Part shown: positions 13,868 to 24,726 of the stretch, piece after piece
Numbering within the stretch: the stretch's first letter is position 1
How the letters are laid out: the number at the start of each line of letters is the position of its first letter
Source: Brassica napus
Taxonomy: Eukaryota > Streptophyta > Magnoliopsida > Brassicales > Brassicaceae
Assembly: GCF_020379485.1 (NCBI RefSeq)
Contig: NC_063446.1
Coordinates: forward strand, 15,932,471-15,996,470
Length of the DNA stretch: 64,000 nt
Reading direction: 5' to 3'
The notes under the pieces: generated by a model
What the model was told of the DNA's origin: nothing
The model's input: the letters and a program-made list of their open reading frames with translations, nothing else
Database searches by the model: none
Translations under genes and position numbers: made by a program

Positions 13868-14287
13868 ATGCTCTTCAGTCTTTCAGTTATGGCAAATGCA
13901 AGACTCCATGGAAATTACAACTCACAAGACACAGTGTTCCAAGAGACGATAAGTGATGGTTGTGATCACAGAGTCTGGGACTGTGAGAGTCCTCTCTACG
14001 ATTCTTACGAGCTCGTCTCTTTTGCTCACATAATCGAACGCAAACTATTGCCTTTCTCTCCACTCACTCGGCCGTCTAGTGTGAGTCTGCGAGCTCTGAT
14101 GGATAAAGATAAAGACGACTATTCCTCTGTTTCCGAGACGACCACAAGATGTGTTCAACGGAGGAAAAAAAGGTGGAATAGAACAAAGAAGAATGACGAA
14201 ACAAAGGAAGATATCAAGAAGAAGAAGAGGAAGATATCTTCTTGTATTTTATGGTGCAAATCGTCTTACAAGAACTTGTTTTTGTAA
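13868..14287 (+). CDS. Small conserved plant protein of unknown function
   Basis: One exon of up to 139 residues. The N-terminal half is conserved-looking (VWDCESPLYDSYELVSFAHI then IERKLLPFSPLTRPSS). The C-terminal half is a highly basic Lys/Arg tract (about residues 95-125) that could be a nuclear signal. I recall a WDC-SPLYDSYELVSF-type motif in small Brassicaceae proteins, but no function. A second in-frame Met at 13889 (MANARLHG) is an equally good start, with G at +4. A TATA-like CTATATAAC lies near 13795, about 70 bp upstream of the first ATG. Its place between JAR1 and SDH8 suits a gene of that syntenic block. No signal peptide or membrane segment seen. Confidence 0.75.
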   Translation: MLFSLSVMANARLHGNYNSQDTVFQETISDGCDHRVWDCESPLYDSYELVSFAHIIERKLLPFSPLTRPSSVSLRALMDKDKDDYSSVSETTTRCVQRRKKRWNRTKKNDETKEDIKKKKRKISSCILWCKSSYKNLFL

Positions 14288-14917
14288 ATATGTAACCAAG
14301 TATTTTATTTTTCTTGAAGCTATTAAATCTGATGAAAAAATGTTACTAAGGTTCACTTGAAAAATGTGTTATTTATGATTCTTTTTGGATGGTAAGAATA
14401 TTTTCTAGTCTCTCTGCAATTGCTTCTCAGACGTGTACTAAAGTTGGCGATTGGTGACTTATTTTCTTAACAGCCTTCCACTGAGGTAGAGATCTAGATA
14501 GTCTTGTAAGACTCACCCCAGCCTAAGCTATGACAAAGCTTATAAAGAACAAATATTTTGCCTTACCTTTCAAAGCTCATGTATCTGAGTTTGATGCTAA
14601 AACGTGGGAAGTTCATGAACCTCCCACGTTGTTGTTTATTCACTGAACATCCGTATTAGATTAGATTATCCTAGCAAAATAAGTTAAAAATGATGTTCTT
14701 ACTCTACAGAGCCTTATGATGAATGAATGAATGAATGAGAATGCGCAAAATGAAATATAATTATTGTGAATAAGAATCCAAAACACCAAAAGAGATGTGC
14801 ATATTTGAAAAAGCTTCCAAAATCATTAATTATTGAGCTTACACTGCATGAACTAAATATTTCAACTCACACACTAGACAGTTTATTTGTAGCATCTTCT
14901 TCCCATCTTTTCCCTCT
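14288..14917. other. Intergenic / convergent 3' regions
   Basis: 3' UTRs of the small gene (+) and SDH8 (-), with a (GAAT)n run near 14724-14740. No further gene. Confidence 0.5.
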
Positions 14918-15393
14918 TCACTTGTTTGATGAGACATTCTTCTTTTGTTCCCCTTTGGTAACCTGATTATGAAACATCAAAAGTTGACTCAAAATTAAAT
15001 CTTTGGATCAATGGTACCAAAAGATAAAGAAAGAAGCTTGACATCACGTATGAATGTTAAAAAATCAAAACTTTAGAGCTTCTAGATCCAAACCAAACAA
15101 AGGGATCACTGATCCACCAACTAAGCCTAAGCAGAAGAGAAAGTTTCAATCAAAGGACGTTCCTTTCACGCCTCTACGTACTAGTCAGAGGAGAAGCGCA
15201 GCACATGATTATTTGCGAGTAATCAAATTCAATAAGGAACTAATCAGACAAACAAAGATATAGATCTAACGATCCAATTTGAAGAGAATCAACTTACGTT
15301 CTGTACGAGGATGCCAACGGCGACGGCAGCAACTACGGCTCCGCCGAGTATAACCGGTGGTCCGGAAAGCAGACTCCACTTTCGGTAGATCAT
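14918..15393 (-). CDS. SDH8: SDH8, small plant-specific subunit of mitochondrial complex II
   Basis: Too short for an ordinary open-frame search. Exon 1 (15393-15298) encodes 32 residues starting MIYRKWSLLSGPPVILGG. A GTAAGTT donor leads to exon 2 (14962-14918), preceded by TAATCAG, which encodes VTKGEQKKNVSSNK and a stop. The total is 46 residues, matching the length and sequence I know for Arabidopsis SDH8. It has one membrane segment (about residues 13-31) and a charged tail, and it is an accessory subunit of succinate dehydrogenase in the inner mitochondrial membrane. The single 335-bp intron is phase 0. The order JAR1-SDH8-WRKY46 is as in Arabidopsis. The promoter contains site II words. 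No defects seen. Confidence 0.93.
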
Positions 15394-15512
15394 CTTCTTC
15401 CTCCTTTTACTTATTCCTCGGAACTTTTTTGTTGTGGTCTTCGCCGGCCAGGATTCTTCAGATGAAATCGACTCAAGTCTCTCTGTTCGGTATTGTGCTC
15501 TTAAATTGTTAT

Positions 15513-15558
15513 TGGGCTGTTAAGTTGTTATTGGGCTTCGTTTTGTACTCAAGGCCCA
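15513..15558 (-). promoter_or_regulatory. Cluster of three site II (TGGGCY) elements upstream of SDH8
   Basis: TGGGCT at 15513-15518 and again at 15532-15537 (each in ATTGGGCT), and GGCCCA at 15553-15558, lie 120-165 bp before the SDH8 start codon. TGGGCY words of this kind are established promoter elements of nuclear genes for mitochondrial proteins in plants. Function here is inferred. Confidence 0.6.
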
Positions 15559-15593
15559 TTACTCATCGGTTCCCTTTTTACCAAAAGTTGTAA

Positions 15594-16110
15594 CGAAGCA
15601 CTGATTTGAAACCTCAGATAATGCGCCGGTTCATGTATTTTTTTTTTTTTTTAAATTTAAAATTTATTTTATCGTCTTAGTAAATTTTTTTTTTTTTCAA
15701 AAATATGTAGATGAAAATATGTTAAAAGAAATTAATATTTTTTGGATTTATTTGGTAGTGGTTAACGAATATGTTTTATGATTTGAGTAGTGAAATATAT
15801 GTTTTCTTTAGACAACATACATACATATACTGTTAAGTACCATATGGACTGTATATAAAAGGAACGACATTTAAAATTTTATTTTAGAGAATAATATTAA
15901 TTTAAAGGTGTGAAGCAAAACGTAATTAAGTTGCATCTGTGTTATTTGATTTTTGGTGAGAAACTAATTCTAGCAATGAAACATATCATGGAATGAGGAA
16001 AAACATTTATATTTTTTTGTTTGAAAATAAAACAAAAATAAAAAAAAATATGCAAAAGAAGCTGAAAATTGGAACATAAGAAACCACTTATAAATTGTAA
16101 TAATGCTGAT
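15594..16110. other. AT-rich intergenic DNA
   Basis: Poly-T runs near 15640 and 15690. Nothing else recognisable. Confidence 0.5.
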
Positions 16111-16353
16111 TCATAGATAATTTTCCTTACATATAAGACAACTTATGTTTGTACGAAGCCATTGATCAAGTAAAAGAGCATAGACATGTTCCATTGTTGA
16201 AATTTTCGAAGCATACTGTGCGTGTATCATTTTCTTCTTCTGTAATTGGAGGCCTATTAGTTCCCTCAAAATTGGTGATAATAAGGTCGAAGTCGAGCCT
16301 TGCAATCGCGTTTTGGTTGTAGTCTGTGATGGTAAGAATAACTTAAAGATCAT
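16111..16353 (-). pseudogene. RING-H2 finger gene fragment
   Basis: The end of this frame, LLLDQWLRTNISCLICKENYL, has the spacing of the second half of a RING-H2 domain: CI--WL------CP-C, with the conserved Pro replaced by Leu and the usual Cys before DQWL replaced. The first Cys pairs are not present in frame; an out-of-frame VCFENFNNGTCLC just upstream may be their remnant. Sequence to about 16500 (ITDDL and DYNQNAIARLDF in another frame) may be the N-terminal part of the same gene. It is a decayed E3 ligase, not functional as read. Confidence 0.5.
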
Positions 16354-17220
16354 CAGTTATGTTATTGTCTTCGGATGTTTGTAAATTCATCATGTATTGG
16401 GTTGTTTCTTGAATAAGGACGGTTGAGTCGGGATGTTCTATTTCATGGTATGTTAATATGAACTCCATACCTTTGTTGAGTTATTAAAATTACCTTGATT
16501 GCCGATGATAGATTGTAGCTGGAAATCATTAATAGATTGTTGTGTATTGGACATGTGTATGTAGATTTGGAGTGTATGATGGAGGTGTGAGAACTTATAA
16601 GAGAAAAATGGTTTCTTATTCATTCTTTGGTTATTTGTGTGAATTCAAAGTTGAAAGTAATGTAAGATAATATAGCTATGTATGGTGATGGTGAGCTTAA
16701 GTTATTGATTTTCTCGACTTTTTGTAACATTTTGTTAAATTATCTATAATAATTTATATTTAGTGTGGATTTGTAAGAGAGTATATTATGTTCTTTATCT
16801 ATAACTATTATTTAAAATTGGTTCAGGATTCTTATGTTCTTAGCTTCATAAATCCTTAAACGAACTATTAGCTTGGTTTTATGGCTTGGCTAAAATTTTG
16901 GAAAACATAGTAATGGGATGTGATTCTTTTTTATATACTATAATCGGGGTTAATGCATTGATCTCACAAAAAAAAAAATAGTTACAGAACTAAAAATCAT
17001 GAATCTTGGAAATACATGTGACTTCTTACGTTACTTTGTATAAATTTAACTTGGTTTTGGCTTTATAGTAAAACATCGGATTCGTCTTTATTGACATAGA
17101 TAACAAAATAGAACTTTCATCAGTTATGCATCTCTTGGGAATTTGAGATGTACCATGTAGTCAGAAAATGGCTTACAATAGAAGTCTAAGCCTTAGACTC
17201 TAAGGGCTTATGATTGGTAC
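16354..17220. other. Intergenic DNA, possibly RING-gene remains near its left end
   Basis: No intact gene. The first 150 bp may be N-terminal sequence of the RING pseudogene; the rest is AT-rich spacer. Confidence 0.4.
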
Positions 17221-18092
17221 ATGACTCGAGCCAAGTACTTCTCCAGCATCTTCACTTCTACTTTGCTTCCATTGTAAAGCGGAACCCATTGATGAATATA
17301 TCTGAATCCCTATGATTTTTTTTTTGTCTGATGACACCCAAACGTTGGATATAAGCTACTGTAATAAACTAAACATGAAATGTGTTTTGAGTTACCTTGG
17401 TCGGTTGGATATAGTTCTCTCTGGTGACCATATGATCATTTTCCTCAACCTTGTTCAACATGAAACTCTTCGGTGCACACTCATACAAAAGCTTAAGCAT
17501 TCCATTTTTGCTCTTGGCAGCACCCATAAATCCCACTGTACAACAAATTCCTGTGAAAATTTCCGACCAAACTTCCAATGTACCTAGCCGAGTAAGATTT
17601 TTCATGTGGACCAGGGTCCTTGAGATCATCAATGTACTTCCTCAGACTCTCGTCCCACATCTGGTAGTTTTCTTCTTTGAAATAGTATATTTTCCCGGTT
17701 TTAGGGATCTCAATGTTCTCTTGCGTGAGGACAAACTCGCCGTGCATAAGAACAAAGATAACTGAGCTCCAGTACATACAGTAGCCGGCTGCTACCAAGT
17801 TGTGCCCAGGTTGTCACGCGTTTGCTATACATATTTGTTCTTCTGACCAAAGTTGCAAGGAACATACAGCAGTAGATCAACAACATTATGAACATTGTGT
17901 ATCTTTTCTGAGTGGCCATGTGGAAGGTGAAAGGGAGAGTAGTTCATTTACAGTGGAAATATCATTGGAGTGGTAGGGGCTGTAGACACCTTTTATGGAA
18001 CCGGTGGAAACTGCAGCGATGATGTTGGAGGAACCGTCGAGAGGATCGAAGCTAACGATGTAGTTGTCGGAGCAATAATTTAACATGAGCAA
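17221..18092 (-). pseudogene. Chloroplast-type fructose-1,6-bisphosphatase pseudogene
   Basis: Minus-strand pieces in the right order: YIVSFDPLDGSSNI and AVSTGSIKGVYSP (18070-17960); AAGYCMYWSSVIFVL, GEFVLTQENIEIPKTGKIY, NYQMWDESLRKYIDDLKDP and YSARYIGSLVGNFHRNLLY (17798-17540); SKNGMLKLLYECAPKSF (17530-17460); and HQWVPLYNG with LEKYLA (17300-17225). This is the C-terminal two-thirds of a Calvin-cycle or gluconeogenic FBPase. It is dead: the metal-site motif reads NII where the family has NID, a block corresponding to the loop before GEFV is deleted, there are at least two frameshifts, and the N-terminal third is missing. FBPase is not in this syntenic block in Arabidopsis, so the copy was transposed here. 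Confidence 0.85.
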
Positions 18093-18200
18093 TCAGAAAG
18101 AATCAGATCAAGAACTCGAGCTCGAAGAACCATTCATCAATTAGTAACACAACACACTCTCAAGATATTATTAACAAAAAACCATTTTTCCTCTTTGGTT

Positions 18201-19850
18201 TCAAAATTCAGACACACTGAGATAGAGGGTTGAATCAAGGAGCAGTTGTGATGATGCACTATGCAAACTTGTAAAACATGTCCTCGTAAACATTTGACTG
18301 GTTGAAACAATTTTTGAGTGTATTACTACAGAGCCCTGACTTGGCCCAGAAGCCATGAGTTTGCTTGCCCAAGGTGATTCCCGGGTCCTGCCAGAGACAG
18401 AGCCAGGAAAGTGAAGAAGAGTCATAGAACAAATATTCTAAAGCTGCAACTTCAGGTATTCAGCCACATAAACAAATGTGCATAGTTCTTAAAAGTGATA
18501 ACCAGGAACCAATATAATTATAGCGTAGAGATTTTCATATACCTGATCAATGCAAAAGTTAGCTAAAACTTTCGTGTGACGAAGACTACTCCAGCAGCTT
18601 GCTGGTAACTCTTTGGAGCAACCCTTTGCATATTAACCTCGTGGAAGCATGACCATAGGTTTTTAAAAGTTTTCAATATCTCATTAAAAACATTGCACGT
18701 TTTAGCCGTGTATAAGGTGGTTAGTGATTTCATTTCTTTGACCATGAAAGAAGTTTAAATCTAAAACAATAAAGTATTAGGCTATGTATATCACCTATGT
18801 GTATAACCACTATCTGTAAGCCCTCATCTGTTTTACTTGAAGACACGTGATTGTGGAACATGACAAAACCAACAAAAAAAAAACTTGACAAAGCCTACAA
18901 ACATTGTAAGAAAGTAAGTTGACTACTATGATCAGGTCAAACCATAGATTTAGAAGAGTGGATGTTTAACAGTGATGGATAAAACATACTGACAGGAAGA
19001 CCAAGTTGTCTCATGCATCTGCTGTGGATTTCAACGTATTCTTGATAAGACTGCAAAAAACAAACAAACAAAAAAGTAAGCACAAGACTTTGTCAAAGAT
19101 TAAGACAAAAAACATCAACCTCAAAACTGGCGCTCATGATGCTTCTCAAGAAGCATAAAAAAGCCCCTTTTGATGCAAAACTTGAGCTAAACCCTGAGAT
19201 ATAGTTGAATATGGATCAGATATATCCCGGATGTTTTAAAAAAAAAAACACTACAAACTTTTTCACCAAGTTTCCAGTTCTGTGCCATAAGCATCTTTGA
19301 ACCAAACTAACAACATGATTTACAAAAAGATATGTTATAAGCAGATATGCGACTACCATTTTAAGAAAAATCATCATCGGTTAGGCTACTCGCTAGAGGG
19401 CTCTCCAAAAGCAAACCCCATGAGTTGGATCGTAAATACTTTTCTTTCTCCGGGAAATATTCTGAGGCTACACCATATCCTCTCTGTTGTGCAACATGGA
19501 ATCTGCTGAGGTCATACTGGTTTGAGTAGACCGCAGAAGGGTAGGCATCCGTGTATGGCCCCACATATTGTTATGGTACTCTTCGTCTCCTGAGAAAGAT
19601 GGAGGTTCAACTAGAGAAAAAGAACAAAATTTTAATTGAGCTTCAGAGAAATAAAAGAACTACAGAACAAATTCGTTTATAAAAGAAGTTAAACCTACGT
19701 CATCAGGCAGATATGGAATACAAAGTTTAAACAATTTCATACTTCCCAGAAACGCAGAAGATGCGTTACTACTGTATGTGTAATGAATCAGAAGGGTTGG
19801 ATCTGGTGAAGAGTGAGATTCTGAGTATTATGCAACCCATTTATAATTGA
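18201..19850 (-). pseudogene. Unidentified multi-exon gene or gene remnant
   Basis: Several minus-strand segments look coding but I cannot name the protein: SNASSAFLGSMKLFKLCIPY (about 19780-19700); EPPSFSGDEEYHNNM (19610-19566) running, after a one-base shift, into GPYTDAYPSAVYSNQYDLS and RFHVAQQRGYGVASEYFPEK (19560-19440); YQEYVEIHSRCMRQLGLPVS (about 19050-18990); and a 3' part near 18425-18230 with LKNCFNQSNVYEDMFYKFA in one frame. Splice-like sites separate the pieces. The shift at the GGGG near 19562 suggests a pseudogene, though a missed exon boundary is possible. A pair of TGGGCY words upstream at 20056-20098 suits a true promoter. No domain recognised. Confidence 0.4.
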
Positions 19851-20055
19851 ACAAATTAAGGATTAGTGATTAAAATTAGGAAAGGGTAACTTATATCGAC
19901 CCCGTGGAAGAGCTTTAATAAGAGAGTTAAAGGTGAATCTTAATGCTAGTTTCAATGAATATAAAAAGCGTTACAACGTTACGGCTCAGTTACGTCAGAG
20001 CCGGTGGAGTTTAGGATTTTCAAGCAGATGACCACCGTCGAGAAGGAGAAATGTT

Positions 20056-20098
20056 ACATTGGGCTTTTATCATCTAAACACTAACCTAAGCGTGGCCC
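20056..20098 (-). promoter_or_regulatory. Two site II-type words upstream of the unidentified gene
   Basis: TTGGGCTTTT near 20058 and GTGGCCCATT near 20092 form an inverted pair of TGGGCY words. They lie about 200 bp above the first coding-looking segment of the 18201-19850 locus. Regulatory role inferred. Confidence 0.35.
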
Positions 20099-20382
20099 AT
20101 TGAACTCGTGAACAGGAAGAGAATGCTGACGTGTCGCGAAAAGCCCTTATCTCCCTGCTGATGTGGCTTGATGAGTAGAGAGACAAGCATGTTTTATTGT
20201 ATAAGATATGATGTACCGTCTAAACTCTTTGAAAATTCACACAAAACACACTATTGAAACAAAAAGGCCAAAACTCATAGTAGCCACCAATCCCTAACCA
20301 GACTAATATATAAACCTTAATAAAACTACACTCACCATCTATAATGACTACCACGAGAACATTACATTCACCAATTCAAATG

Positions 20383-21417
20383 TCACGACCACAAGTCCTG
20401 TCCCAAATCGATAATATTGGCCAACGAAGAGAAACACGAATCTACAGTTCCCCAATCCTCAACAGCTATAGCAATCTCGCTGGTCATCCCAGACCCTGAT
20501 GTCGTTGCAGGAGACAGATTTTCCTGGAAAATGTTGCTTTTCCATCCACCAACGTTCTCAGTCTCATGGTTAGAGAAAGAATACGTCTTGAAAATGTCCT
20601 TCTTGTACTCCAGATCTTCAAGACTTATCATCACTTCCTCGGTTTTCGTCGGTTTAATGTCTTCGGTTTGCTCTGTTAAACCAACTCTGTTTCCTTCTTC
20701 GACCATCATCGAAACAGAGAAGCTCGTGGCCGTCGTCTTTGGGGATGTACTGTTGTTGTTACAAGTGTGGGTCCCGACATACTTCACTTCAAAAATCGAA
20801 GGATCTTCGTCGGATCTCTGGACTTGCTTCACTGCTGGACACTTCTTCGTGAATCGATGCGTGCATCTGAAGTATCCTCTGTAATAATAACAGAAACAGA
20901 GACATACTTTAGCAAATGCCCAGAAAAACAAAACAAAGTTAAAAACTATGTAACTTTAGGAAATCTTACCTAGGGTTTGAGGATCCATGAATCTCTTTTT
21001 GCCCGTATTTTCTCCAGCAATATCCATCATCAATCGAACCTGTTCCGACAAAAACCTTAACTTCCTCTGTCTTCTTGTCCGATAATTTTCTGCAAACCAC
21101 AAAAGCAAAATTCAGACACGTGAGATCTCGACCCAAACCAACAGACAAATAATGACTCTTTAAGCTCCAATCTACCTCTTCTTAGACAAGGTTTTAGAAT
21201 CCTTGTCTTCGATCTCACGGCTTCTCTTAAGGATGTTCTTGTCGTCTTCCTTGAAACTCAACATGAGAATTGCATTCTGGTAAATGCGGAGGATTTCAGA
21301 GATCATGATCTTGCTAGATTCAACAGAAGAAGTGTGTTTGAGATTGCTTATCAATCGTTTGGCAAGCTCTCTCCCTTGTTCCAATTCGTTGATCACTAGT
21401 TTCTCTTCCATCGCCAT
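20383..21417 (-). CDS. WRKY46: WRKY46, group III WRKY transcription factor
   Basis: Three exons, 21417-21176, 21089-20970 and 20878-20383, join in frame to 285 residues (Arabidopsis WRKY46 has about 295). The N-terminus MAMEEKLVINELEQGRELA and the LKHTSSVESSK region match WRKY46. The WRKY domain reads CWRKYGQKEIHGSSNPR, then GYFRCTHRFTKKC and a C-terminal HTC. The zinc ligands are C-X7-C-X23-H-X-C, diagnostic of group III. The intron falls after the PR of the domain, the usual group III position. It binds W-box DNA in the nucleus; the Arabidopsis protein acts in drought, iron, brassinosteroid and basal-defence responses. The acidic C-terminus ends NIIDLGQDLWS. The Phe in GYFRC replaces a usual Tyr. 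Its neighbour on the far side of the transposons is CPC, as in Arabidopsis. Confidence 0.97.
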
Positions 21418-21803
21418 TAAAATTAAGAACCTTTTTTAGAATTCTATGTGTGTTTCGTTTTTAGAGAGTTTGATGAAATGTGAGTTTCGTGTGATGTGCC
21501 ATTAGTATTTATAATGATGAGACGAATCTATCTATGTTGTATACCTTGTGCTTTTACGATAAGTTTTATTCTTTTATTATTATTTCTCCTTTTGTTTTAA
21601 GCTTAGACTAAGAAGTTGGGTGGAAAAGAGAAGGATCTTGGAGGGAAATTGACAAAAGGACTACTAACTACTATTATTTTCCCCTGTTTCTCTTTATAGT
21701 ATTTTCAAATTTATAAAACTGCTAAAGTTATTTTACAATGCAGAAAATAGTATTTTTTATTTAGCTGATATAATTTTTATTAGTATCTATAAGATGTAGT
21801 AAA

Positions 21804-21961
21804 TGCATACTCCAATGTATTTTTCTAGAATAGTAATTTTTAAATATAAAGTAAAAAATAAAAAAATTCTATTTCTTTTTCTGTAAAAATGAAATAGAAT
21901 TGGGCTGGTTATCTCTATTTGTTTCTATATAGATAAAAACAGCAATAGATTGGAGATGGTC
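21804..21961. mobile_element. Small inverted-repeat element of the GCATCTCCAA type
   Basis: TGCATACTCCAATGTATTTT at the left and AATAGATTGGAGATGGTC at the right are imperfect inverted repeats. The interior contains the fold-back TTCTATTTCTTTT and AAAATGAAATAGAA. It lies 390 bp upstream of the WRKY46 start codon. Confidence 0.5.
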
Positions 21962-23240
21962 TCTCTCTCTTCGATCACAGTAGAAATCAATATGATGGCT
22001 ATGATTCAGCCGAGTAAACAAATAAACAAATCATCTTCAAAGAGACCTCCCAGTCCTACCGCGTTATAGGAATCCAGTTGAATGTATTATCTTTTGCTTC
22101 CGGTGACGTGAGGCCTGTGATGTCATGCCAATTTTGATTAACCTTTTTTATAATTTTACATTCAGTGATATCATACATCGATTATATAACTAATTATGTT
22201 TTTTATAAGGAGTCAAAGATGGAGATTACATGACCCTAAAAGCAAATCGAGAATCTTTGGATCGCATCAAACCATGCAGTGTGGATTAAAGACTAATGCG
22301 CCTATCCCTTTCACACAATTGACAGCGACGTATTATCATTATCATTAGCATTATCATTAGCATTATCAATGTGGTTGGAAAGAAAATACATAGAACTGAA
22401 CAAAAGGATACACAACAGATGAAAAAGTTAGAATAATGTTTTGATTATTTTAAATTGCAAAGTAAGCTGTAACTGTTATCGTAGATCAAAGCTAAACGAG
22501 TTTTTTTCTTAATTAAAAGTTTTATGGAGAAGATCCCCTTAATTTAGCTTTATATGCTTTGTGCCCAGCGTGACATTTTTCATTTAAACATTTTTCTTGT
22601 ACAACGAACTCTTGTGTATGTGATACCCTTTTGTTTATGTAATTATACGCTTGGTAATAGCGTTATGCATTTGACATGTTCATCGTAAAGAATGCAAACC
22701 ATACAAAATATCATGTAGCCTATGAATAATGGATACTATTGATATATATCCACGTCCCTGTATGTTTCTCGGTTATCAATAAACCTCGGAGCTTTCTGAG
22801 TACAAACTTATTATCTTTTTGGAAGTTAGTGAATTAGAGGCTGCTGACAAAGTTTCACTTAATAAAACTAAATTAAGATTTCAAATGGTCGTTTGATCTA
22901 TGCAACGCGTCTACTTCTTTTAATGACGCGTCTGAATTAATGTATAGTTTATGTTTCACTAAACTAAGTAAACTGACCGTGGTATATACGTGCACATGGC
23001 CTTTTCGTGGTGGGTTAGTAACTTTACTCGTGATTATAAAATAATTAATCAAACACAAAAGGACCATATCTTTTTGTTTTTTTGCTAAAGAAATGGACCA
23101 TATCATAAGTGGTTTTAATTACTTAAACTGTGGACTGTTGTTACTTTGAAGTTTGAAGTTTGGACTGATAACATCTAACGCCTAAAGACTACATAATTAG
23201 TGGTTTGTAACTTTGTCTCAAACTTGTTCCTAATTATATA
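21962..23240. other. Intergenic DNA
   Basis: A short GCATTATCATTA triplication lies near 22335-22370. No gene recognised; the frame at 22873-23106 has no domain. Confidence 0.5.
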
Positions 23241-24726
23241 TCTAATCTATTAAAACTGAAATAAATTTGAAAAATAAACCTTGATTCATCTTAAATATTA
23301 CAAGTTTTGCCATTGAGTTCCTTGCTTCCTTTATTAAACGGGTTTTGTAATTTAATTACAACCCATTTAGCTAACACACGTGTTATGTTTGTTCCTATTA
23401 ACAATTGATTTTATTTTTCAAAAACAATGTTAGCTATATTGACTATCTTAACAAAAGGTTCCTAAAAAGTTGACAATCAAGATAGATATTATTAGCGTGA
23501 ATAATTTTGTTATAATTTATTAAAAAAAAAAATATTACATTTTACTTATTCTCTAAGTTTGCATTCCCATATATGTTACATAGCCTAAATGTCATAGGTA
23601 AATCATAATATTCTATAACTAAACAAAATATTCCAAATTGTTATCCAATCAATTAAAAGCCATGCTTAAAAAATAACACAACCAATTAATATTCTTTAAA
23701 AAAAAAATTCTAGAAACTATATTTAAACTAATTTAAAAATAGTTACCCTATTTCATGCGATGTAAACAAATAATAAAATTAATTGTCATATAAATGCTTA
23801 GGTTTTTTTATTTAAAAATGATATATTATGTTCTACTTAATTTTTGGAGCAATGATAACATCTTTTTAAACCTAGAGTCTACTTTCCATTTATATATATT
23901 TCTCCTCTGTTTCTTCTCTACCTATCCGCAAATCATAGAAAACATGACAAATACCAAAAATGTCTCCTCTTAAAGATGTCATTTATTTAAAGGTATAAAT
24001 TGTTTTTAACATTTAATAAATATTAAAACATATATCATTTTTATCATGAATAACAATATTATTTTTATCATTTTTCTGGTTTCACCCTTGTACGAGTAAA
24101 GTTTTACCATTCATATTTTTACATTTTATTTGATGTTTTAATTTTAAAGACAAGTGTGTTAACTATATTTTCAAACATCAGTTTTTTCAAATAGAATTAC
24201 AAAACTTAAAACATCAATAATTTGTATTCAAAAGGAGTATATAATAACTAACTTCAAAATTTGATTTTTTTAAATGAATAACATATATAATTTTTTTCTT
24301 CACAAAATACGTACTCCATTTACATTATATGTATATAACTTATTTTCTAACTCAAAATTTTAGGGTATAACTATAATATAAGGTTAACATTGAAACAAAA
24401 AGAACAAAATTAAATACTTATTGTATTACTATCATTTCTTTTTCCTAAGAAAATAATTCAATACAAAAAATCAATAATATCTTACAATAGTATATAATAA
24501 GAAACAAAACAACATTCAAGAAAAAATGAGACAATATTCACTGCTAAAGACAATAAATTAAATTAGATTGATCAAATATGCTATAAATTGTTGTATTCAA
24601 AAATACGTATTAAACAAATATTTAATATTTGTAATTTTGTAAAATACATATATTCAATCATATTAAAAATAAAAAATATAAAAGTTAATACGAACACTCG
24701 TGCAGACGCACGAGTCAAAATCTAGT
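23241..24726 (+). mobile_element. Non-autonomous Helitron, about 1.49 kb
   Basis: The 5' end TCTAATCTATTAAAACTGAA has the TC start and TATTAAAAC block of Brassicaceae Helitrons and follows an A. The 3' end has a perfect 8-bp hairpin, ACTCGTGC-AGAC-GCACGAGT (24696-24715), then CAAAATCTAGT, the CTRRT terminus. There are no terminal inverted repeats and no target-site duplication, as expected of rolling-circle elements. The interior is AT-rich with no Rep/helicase coding. A second CTAGT follows at once (24727-24731), so the exact last base is uncertain. Confidence 0.85.

Noticed and set aside
20417..20973. Plus-strand frames of 155 and 68 codons
   Set aside because: Shadows of WRKY46 exon 3.
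22325..22370. CRISPR-like or regulatory array (CATTATCATTAG repeats)
   Set aside because: Just three copies of a 12-bp simple repeat in plant DNA.
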